Part shown: piece by piece, positions 58,505 through 64,000 of the stretch
Numbering within the stretch: the stretch's first letter is position 1
Layout of the letters: the number at the start of each line of letters is the position of its first letter
Origin: Borrelia anserina Es
GTDB taxonomy: Bacteria > Spirochaetota > Spirochaetia > Borreliales > Borreliaceae
Assembly (NCBI RefSeq): GCF_001936255.1
Contig: NZ_CP013704.1
Coordinates: 62,001 to 126,000, forward strand
DNA length: 64,000 bases
Direction: 5' to 3'
Position numbers and translations under genes: made by a program
The notes under the pieces: model-generated
What the model saw: only the letters and a program-made list of their open reading frames with translations
What the model was told of the DNA's origin: nothing
Database searches by the model: none

Positions 58505-59256
58505 TTAATTCAATAACTCAAAACTATGTAAACTTCCTAAATTTACAATAACACTATACAAATCACTTTCAATAGCATTACCTACCGCCATTACAAAAAT
58601 TACTAAATTATATTTAGGAGAAACATCTTTTGTAAAAAAACTACCTCTAATATGTCCAAGATCAAATGGCCTATTATCCTTATTTGCAACTTCAGATTTT
58701 TTCAAAGCTTCATAAAATTCTCTATACAAACCATCAACAACATAAGACCTATAAATAGTCTTAACACTTCTAAGAAGAGGTGCTGAAGAATCACTACCTT
58801 TCTTTATACTAATAAAAGCTGAACCAGGAATATTCTTCCTCAAGTTTTCAAAATTAAGTTCAAAATATAAAGGAAATTTTTGATCAATCCAATGCTTATC
58901 CAATTTCAAAGTAGGTTTTCCTGAAAAACGGTCTCTATCCAAATTGATTTTATAAAATCCTCTTTTGTTAAACTCATTAACATTATTAAAAACACTCTTT
59001 AAAGCATCAAAATCTCTCTGAACACTCCTCATAAAACTATCAAGATAGTAATTTGAACCTTCTGGATAAAATTTATAATATATATCAATACCCTTAACCT
59101 TAGAATTATTTTGCTTACTAAAATACCAAGAAGGTAATGAAAAAGCAAGAGTATCCCTCGAAGCTATATTATCAATTTTCAAAGGAGAATCAACTATGAC
59201 AATATCATCAATACCACAACTAAAAATTAGTAAAAAAACACCTAAAAATATATCAT
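58505..59256 (-). CDS. Lipoprotein-like hypothetical with apparent frameshift in its signal peptide
   Basis: The body frame runs from 58505 upstream past a TTG at 59182, and still encodes FLGVFLLIFSCGIDD, a lipobox with the Cys codon at 59218-59216. No ATG, GTG or TTG lies in frame above the lipobox. An ATG at 59256 with a good SD (GGAG, seven-base spacer) is one base out of frame and stops after four codons. Adding one T to the five-T run at 59248-59244 would give a continuous 250-residue lipoprotein. Either the gene is switched off by slippage, or translation begins inside at TTG 59182 (225 residues), or the sequence has an error. The body has no recognised family. Confidence 0.7.
59244..59248 (-). 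other. Homopolymer (T5) at the frameshift of the lipoprotein gene
   Basis: Minus strand ATG ATA TAT TTT TAG G: the five T's force an early TAG; six would continue as TTT TTA GGT GTT in the lipobox frame. This length-dependent on/off arrangement is the type seen in slippage-prone genes, though five bases is short for high-frequency phase variation. Confidence 0.55.
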
Positions 59257-59295
59257 AATAAAACTCCTATATCCTAAAACAACAAACAAAACAAA

Positions 59296-59898
59296 CTATT
59301 TAAGCTCTAAAAGCTTATTCTTGGCAATATTAATATACAAATTATTTTCATAAGGAAAATTAACAATTTGCTCATATGCATCAATAGCCAATTTTTTATC
59401 TTTAGTTTCAAGCAATACTGCCTTACTAAGCAAGGCCCTAATTTTAATAAAATCTAACTGAGTTTGACTAATTATATTATTATATATCAACAAAGACTCT
59501 TCCAAGTGTCCCATTTTTTCATAAACCACAGCTTTATTAATATAGGCAAGTTCCTTTTCAATCCACTTTGAACTAATCACAATCTCTAAATCTTCAAGAG
59601 CTTCTTTGTACAACCCTCTACTTTGAAAATAAGTAGATCTTGCAAGATAAAACCGTGGAAGAAACTCACTCGCAACATCATCTATCTTATTTATATATTC
59701 CTCTATTTTAATCTCCAATGTGCGTCTCTCTTCGGTATTATTTGTCCTCAAATAAAGATTTAAATCCTTCTCAAGACTTTCTACTACTCCTCCCCCCACC
59801 TTAACATAATCTATATCCATAGAACCATAAAAAAAAACGATAATTCCCACAAAAACAATGACTATAAGAATACCCATAAAAAACTTATTCTTAAACAT
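59296..59898 (-). CDS. Membrane-anchored TPR protein
   Basis: 200 residues from the ATG at 59898, chosen because AGAGG is seven bases upstream; the ATG at 59904 is too close to it. One N-terminal helix (FMGILIVIVFVGIIVFFYGS) and then TPR-like pairs (YFQSRGLYKEALEDLEIVI; YEKMGHLEESLLIYNNII). Probably a periplasm-facing scaffold. The start overlaps the end of rpsA by eight bases. Confidence 0.78.
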   Translation of the reverse strand: MFKNKFFMGILIVIVFVGIIVFFYGSMDIDYVKVGGGVVESLEKDLNLYLRTNNTEERRTLEIKIEEYINKIDDVASEFLPRFYLARSTYFQSRGLYKEALEDLEIVISSKWIEKELAYINKAVVYEKMGHLEESLLIYNNIISQTQLDFIKIRALLSKAVLLETKDKKLAIDAYEQIVNFPYENNLYINIAKNKLLELK

Positions 59899-61555
59899 CA
59901 GCATTCCTCTTTAATAAATTCGCGAATGGCTTATAAGATTCTTCATCATCTTCTTTAAATAAATAAGAAGAAATTTCTTCACTCGATTTTTGCTCCTTAT
60001 ACGCCCTATAAGAAAGTAAAACTAACTTATTTTTAAAATCAATATTAGTAATTATAACTTTAAGCTTGTCTCCAACATTTAAATTTTCAAAAGTTTCTAA
60101 ACTAGACTCTTTTGTAACTCCAAGTTGAATTTTACTAATAAATCCCATTATTTTACCATAAACCCTTACCTGAATTCCTTTAGATTTCTTCTCTACAATT
60201 TCAACTTCAAGAGTATCACCCTTCTTATAACTCTTAGAAAAATCATCCCAAGGATTTTCTTCTAACTGTTTAATTCCCAACCTAATGTTTTGCTTCTTTG
60301 CATCAAATTCAATTACCTTACCACTAATTAAACTTCCCAATTTAAAGTATTCCTCAGGATTAATTTCGTCCAACCAAGAAATATCAAATTTACTAATATA
60401 TGCATCTATGCCCTCTTCAATACTTACAAAAGCACCAGTTTTTGTAATATTTTTAACAACACCCTGAACAACCTTGCCAACAGCACACCTCTCAGCTAAA
60501 CTATGCCATGGATTTTCATTAATTTGCTTAATACCTAAAGATATTCTTTGATTGTCTTTATCTATATCCAAAATCTTAACTTCTACGATTTGTCCGACCT
60601 TAACTAATTCTTGAGGGCTTTTTATTACCCTTACCCAAGAAAAATTGCTTATATGCAAAAATCCTGATATCTCACTATCAAGTTCAACCACAACACCAAA
60701 AGGTAATATCTTGGCAACCTTGCCCTTAACAATACTCTCAAGCTTATACCTAGATTCAACAGAATCCCAAGGATTTGTCTTTAAAGCTTTAAGAGACAAC
60801 TCCATCTTTCCTGTATTAACACTTAACTTAATAATTTTCAACCTTAACTTATCACCAACATGAATAAAATCCTCAACATTATCAACACGATTAAATGCAA
60901 TATTCCTTTTATGCAATATTCCCAAAACAAGATTTTTAACCTTTATAATAGCACCATAACTTGTAATTCTTTCAACAATACCATCAACTATATCTCCCTC
61001 ACTATAAGAACTAACAATTTCTCTCTTCTTCAAAAGCTCCCGCTCTCGCTCTAAAGTTCGTCTATCAAGAATAAGCCTAAGGTTATTATCTGTTTTATCT
61101 GATTGGACAACATAAAACTCAACGATTGACCCTCTTTTTAATTTTTCATCTTTAGACATAGAACTCAAATAAGATGGCATAAATCCAGTAATATTTTCAT
61201 TAACTTGAACTTTATAACCACTTGAAAGTTCAACTAAAATCTTGCCTTTAAGCACCTTTTTATTTGCAATATACTCATCAATCTTATCTTGTAAATTGAT
61301 AGAATCAAGCTTTGAAACACTAAGACCTAATCCTAACTCTCCTCCTACTTTTGTAACTATTGCATCAATCTCATCCCCAATCTTTGGAATAGTTTCAAAT
61401 TCATCGATCTTAATAAAACCTTCAGACTTATAACCAATATCTACAAGCACATAATCTTTCATAACGTTTATAACAACACCAGAAACACTACTACCCAGTT
61501 CTACTTTTTCAAGAACCTTTAAATAACTTTCTTGTAAATCTTCTTGATTTTCCAT
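59891..61555 (-). CDS. rpsA: 30S ribosomal protein S1
   Basis: 554 residues from the ATG at 61555 (AGAGG five bases upstream); GTG at 61561 overlaps that SD. Six consecutive S1/OB repeats are evident, with hallmarks such as GYKSEGFI, GAIIKVKNLVLGILH, FGVVVELDSEISGFLHIS and TGAFVSIEEGIDAYIS. Binds mRNA leaders during initiation. Usual cmk-rpsA order is kept. Confidence 0.95.
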   Translation of the reverse strand: MENQEDLQESYLKVLEKVELGSSVSGVVINVMKDYVLVDIGYKSEGFIKIDEFETIPKIGDEIDAIVTKVGGELGLGLSVSKLDSINLQDKIDEYIANKKVLKGKILVELSSGYKVQVNENITGFMPSYLSSMSKDEKLKRGSIVEFYVVQSDKTDNNLRLILDRRTLERERELLKKREIVSSYSEGDIVDGIVERITSYGAIIKVKNLVLGILHKRNIAFNRVDNVEDFIHVGDKLRLKIIKLSVNTGKMELSLKALKTNPWDSVESRYKLESIVKGKVAKILPFGVVVELDSEISGFLHISNFSWVRVIKSPQELVKVGQIVEVKILDIDKDNQRISLGIKQINENPWHSLAERCAVGKVVQGVVKNITKTGAFVSIEEGIDAYISKFDISWLDEINPEEYFKLGSLISGKVIEFDAKKQNIRLGIKQLEENPWDDFSKSYKKGDTLEVEIVEKKSKGIQVRVYGKIMGFISKIQLGVTKESSLETFENLNVGDKLKVIITNIDFKNKLVLLSYRAYKEQKSSEEISSYLFKEDDEESYKPFANLLKRNADV

Positions 61556-61568
61556 CCTCACCTCTCTA

Positions 61569-62225
61569 TCACTTTTTTTTCAAATTAAACGTCTTCATGA
61601 TAACATCACATACATCATCCAAGCACTTATAGCTTGAATCAATATAAAAAACTTCTTTATCTAATTTCAATTTACCGTACTCTCTATTTTGATCAATTTC
61701 ATCTCGTCTCTCTAATGCCTGCTCTAACTTATTTAAGGTTGAAGCATTATCCCTCTGATCATACCGTCTTAAAGCTCTCACTTTAACAGAAGCATCTAGA
61801 TATATTCTAATACTAGCTTCTGGAAATACCACAGTAGTAATATCTCTACCTTCTATTATATAATCATCATCCTTGAATTTAACTATTTCTCTTAATTTTT
61901 TATTCACAATATTCCTAACACCTATATAAGAAGAATAAAAAGAAACCTGAAGATCTATTTTTTCATTTAAAATATGACTCGTAACATTTATACCATTAAG
62001 CAAAAAATCAACACCATTAAATTCAATATCATTTTTTGATATAAGCTCCAAAATTTTATTTTCACTAAGTAAATCATATTCGTTTAAAGTAAACCTTTGA
62101 GCAATTAAAGTTATTATTCTATACAAATAACCGGAACTAATAAACTTAAAACCCAAACGCATTCCTAACGCTTTCGCAACCGAACTTTTCCCCGAAGCTG
62201 AAGGACCATCAATTGCTATTATCAT
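61569..62225 (-). CDS. cmk: Cytidylate kinase
   Basis: 218 residues from the ATG at 62225, which overlaps the rluB TAA (TAATG) and follows GGGGAAG; GTG at 62231 is an alternative. P-loop DGPSASGKSS at 6-15, with YIIEGRDITTVVFPEA and RDEIDQNREYGKL. Phosphorylates CMP/dCMP. Confidence 0.95.
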   Translation of the reverse strand: MIIAIDGPSASGKSSVAKALGMRLGFKFISSGYLYRIITLIAQRFTLNEYDLLSENKILELISKNDIEFNGVDFLLNGINVTSHILNEKIDLQVSFYSSYIGVRNIVNKKLREIVKFKDDDYIIEGRDITTVVFPEASIRIYLDASVKVRALRRYDQRDNASTLNKLEQALERRDEIDQNREYGKLKLDKEVFYIDSSYKCLDDVCDVIMKTFNLKKK

Positions 62226-62968
62226 TAACACTTCCCCGAAATCTGTGCCTTAAGCCTATTAATTTTAGCTAAAGATACAATTCTAATTTGTCCCTCTTTT
62301 AAACTGTCCAATTTAATATTACCTATTCTGATTCTGTGAATTCTCTTTAAAAAAATATTATTACTTAAAAAAACTTTCCGGATTTCCCTATTTTTACCTT
62401 CCGTTAAGATCAACTTAACAGAACTATCACTAAGCATCACATAAGATTTTAACTTAAAAACTTCTCTTCCTATTTTTATTCCATGCTTAAAATTAATAAG
62501 CAAATCCTCAGTAATAGTCTTTTTTGCGTCAACAATATACTCCTTTTCAACCTCACTTTTTGGATGAATAATACTATTTGCAAACTGACCATCATTAGTA
62601 AAAAGCAAAAGACCAGAACTTTTAAAATCAAGCCTACCAATCGAAAATAAACGTTCTTTAAACAAAGGCTGAACTAAAGAGACCGCCAATTTTCTCCCTT
62701 CTGGATCAAAATTGGAACACAAATAATTTTTAGGCTTATGAAGAGCAATATAAACCTTACTTTTAACTTTAAAATCCCTAAAAACAAATACTTGCCTTTT
62801 ATACTCTACTCTATCGCATAAGAAAACCTTATCCCCAAGCTTTGCAAAATTACCATTTATTTTGACAAGATTTTTTCTTATAAGATCTTCACAAAATCTC
62901 CTAGAACCTACACCTCTATCTGCTAAAAAAACATGAACTCTAATCCCTCTGCTGTTTATATTCGTCAA
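62225..62968 (-). CDS. rluB: 23S rRNA pseudouridine synthase, RluB/RsuA family
   Basis: 247 residues. An N-terminal S4 domain (VHVFLADRGVGSRRFCEDLI) precedes the catalytic block with the essential aspartate in GRLDFKSSGLLLFTNDG. C-terminal EGKNREIRKVF is the usual RNA-contact motif. TTG start at 62968 with AAGGAAAGAG upstream; overlaps scpA by 29 bases. Exact target uridine not determinable; RluB is the closest by context. Confidence 0.88.
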   Translation of the reverse strand: MTNINSRGIRVHVFLADRGVGSRRFCEDLIRKNLVKINGNFAKLGDKVFLCDRVEYKRQVFVFRDFKVKSKVYIALHKPKNYLCSNFDPEGRKLAVSLVQPLFKERLFSIGRLDFKSSGLLLFTNDGQFANSIIHPKSEVEKEYIVDAKKTITEDLLINFKHGIKIGREVFKLKSYVMLSDSSVKLILTEGKNREIRKVFLSNNIFLKRIHRIRIGNIKLDSLKEGQIRIVSLAKINRLKAQISGKC

Positions 62969-63704
62969 TACTCTTTCCTTTTCTTAAAACCAACTCATCA
63001 TTTACATAAACTAAATCTATAATATTTGACATTTGATATTCAAGGACCACCAAAAAGTAACAGAATCTCTCAAAAAAGTAAAACTCATCATTGCAATTCA
63101 ATAAAAATTCAAAAATAAAATTATCTTCCTTTGTCAAAAGCGCAATAATCCTTGCTTTTTTATCCAAAATTTTAGCATCATATGTACCTAAAACATTGGA
63201 CCTAAATTTATTACTACATAGCATATTATCATGCTTTTTAACTACCCTTTTCGCTCTGGTTTTACTCCTAGTCTTATTAATATCAACCTTATAACTCTGA
63301 ACATTACCCACATTTTCCAAAAAAACACCATTTTCTCTACAAAAAGAAGATTTCAGTACATTTATATGTAAATTCTGAGTTGTAGCTTTGGACTCTGCAC
63401 ATTTTTCACTGAAATTTATTAATTTCTTAACTATCTCCCTTTCAATCAACTTTTTATCTTTTAATTTTATTGGATAAAGAATTTGCGTCTTTAAATAAAG
63501 CAGACTGGTTGAAAAAGAATAAAATTTAATTAATTCTTTAACATCCATCTCAATACTCTCAGAAAATACCAAAAAATCTTCTATTATTTTACTTAAATTA
63601 AAAGTCTTTAAAATCTCTCTTCTATTTCTCACATAATCAAAAAAAAATTTCATTCCTCCTTTAAAATCATTACAAACAATCAAATAATCATCTAAACTTA
63701 CCAT
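62940..63704 (-). CDS. scpA: Segregation and condensation protein A-like (ScpA), divergent
   Basis: 254 residues. The N-terminal kleisin pattern (DFKGGMKFFFDYVRNRREIL then NLSKIIEDFL) and STSLLYLKTQILYPIK match ScpA. The middle has a Lys/Arg-rich insert (NKTRSKTRAKRVVKKHDN). The C-terminal winged helix is short (KKARIIALLTKEDNFIFEFLL). Works with SMC in chromosome compaction. The usual scpB is not next to it. Its ATG follows the recA TAA directly. Confidence 0.75.
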   Translation of the reverse strand: MVSLDDYLIVCNDFKGGMKFFFDYVRNRREILKTFNLSKIIEDFLVFSESIEMDVKELIKFYSFSTSLLYLKTQILYPIKLKDKKLIEREIVKKLINFSEKCAESKATTQNLHINVLKSSFCRENGVFLENVGNVQSYKVDINKTRSKTRAKRVVKKHDNMLCSNKFRSNVLGTYDAKILDKKARIIALLTKEDNFIFEFLLNCNDEFYFFERFCYFLVVLEYQMSNIIDLVYVNDELVLRKGKSIDEYKQQRD

Positions 63705-64000
63705 TTATTCTTTATCCTGCTTAGCATTCGTACCAACTTTAAGAGAATCTGGATTAAATCCTTCAAAAATTATCTTTCTAAGTTGACGCTCAAGATCATA
63801 AGTAAGCTCTTTTTCTCTAACAAGATAATTAATAGCATTCTCTCTACCTTGACCTAACTTATCATTTCCTATAGAATACCAAGAACCTGTCTTCTGTACC
63901 AAATTATACTTAATAGCAGCATCCAATATACTAGCTTCACGTGAAATACCTTTACCGAAATAAATCACAAGCTCTACTTTACGAAAAGGAGGCGCTACTT
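63705..64000 (-). CDS. recA: Recombinase A, C-terminal part (gene runs past window end)
   Basis: The frame is open to base 64000. Recognisable RecA residues: [11 protein letters not shown] (K then VAPPF), [37 protein letters not shown]. Only the last about 98 residues are present; the Walker motifs lie beyond the window. The GTG at 63968 is internal, not the start. The C-terminal tail ends AKQDKE. Confidence 0.96.
   Translation of the reverse strand, partial: VAPPFRKVELVIYFGKGISREASILDAAIKYNLVQKTGSWYSIGNDKLGQGRENAINYLVREKELTYDLERQLRKIIFEGFNPDSLKVGTNAKQDKE

Overview
The window is a 64 kb piece of spirochete chromosome that I assign to the genus Borrelia. It is very AT-rich and densely packed, with translationally coupled genes. 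It carries a V-type ATPase operon (atpE-DUF2764-A-B-D-I-K), an L-lactate dehydrogenase, a MutS2/Smr protein and an orphan SufS/IscU-like pair. Its gene order matches, from memory, B. burgdorferi BB0068 to BB0131. Proteins such as Ldh look clearly diverged from the Lyme group, so a relapsing-fever-clade species is my best guess (inference). I see no tRNA, rRNA, IS element, prophage or CRISPR array.

Layout. 1-14392 (+): a 5'-truncated HAD hydrolase, an M29 aminopeptidase, a divergent PAP2 protein, then a tightly coupled membrane cluster: a lipoprotein-like polytopic protein, an RnfC-RnfD-like fusion and an RnfA-like protein. Next come prfB with its programmed +1 frameshift, a PEGA-domain protein, ftsY, a secreted repeat protein and a LolCDE-type ABC transporter. 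14434-16027 (-): two hypotheticals. 16247-19640 (+): sufS, an IscU-like scaffold and comM. 19663-35205 (-): ldh, lepA, a TPR-like secreted protein, the V-ATPase operon, then the murI-rsgA-mutS2 operon. 35364-37347 (+): asnS and a small secreted protein. 37344-44837 (-): a phosphoribosyltransferase, htrA, map, a TPR protein, nusB, a PpiC-type foldase and thiolase. 44996-46351 (+): a probable outer-membrane barrel. 46393-51566 (-): dnaB, rplI, rpsR, ssb, rpsF and a PTS EIIBC. 51812-52501 (+): a hemolysin-III/PAQR protein. 52538-64000 (-): one long superoperon, recA-scpA-rluB-cmk-rpsA-TPR-lipoprotein-membrane protein-maf-rpsB-tsf-frr-uppS-cdsA-rseP.

How the parts relate. Housekeeping translation genes (prfB, lepA, rpsA/B/F/R, rplI, tsf, frr, rsgA, asnS, map) sit with envelope functions: LolCDE, HtrA, a PpiC foldase, RseP, CdsA, UppS and MurI. 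The latter fit a spirochete whose surface is dominated by lipoproteins. Energy genes are ldh, the V-ATPase and a PTS permease.

Most notable observations: (1) an Rnf-like membrane module (3934-6809) that keeps the RnfC/RnfD/RnfA folds but has lost the Fe-S cysteines and, apparently, the flavin motifs; (2) lepA apparently starts at an ATT codon behind a strong SD, restoring the full 599 aa; (3) a PTS EIIBC has no EIIB phosphocysteine; (4) a lipoprotein gene near 59250 is separated from its ATG by a one-base shortfall in a T run; (5) several well-formed inverted repeats lie upstream of sufS, the IscU-like gene, the barrel gene and the PTS gene.
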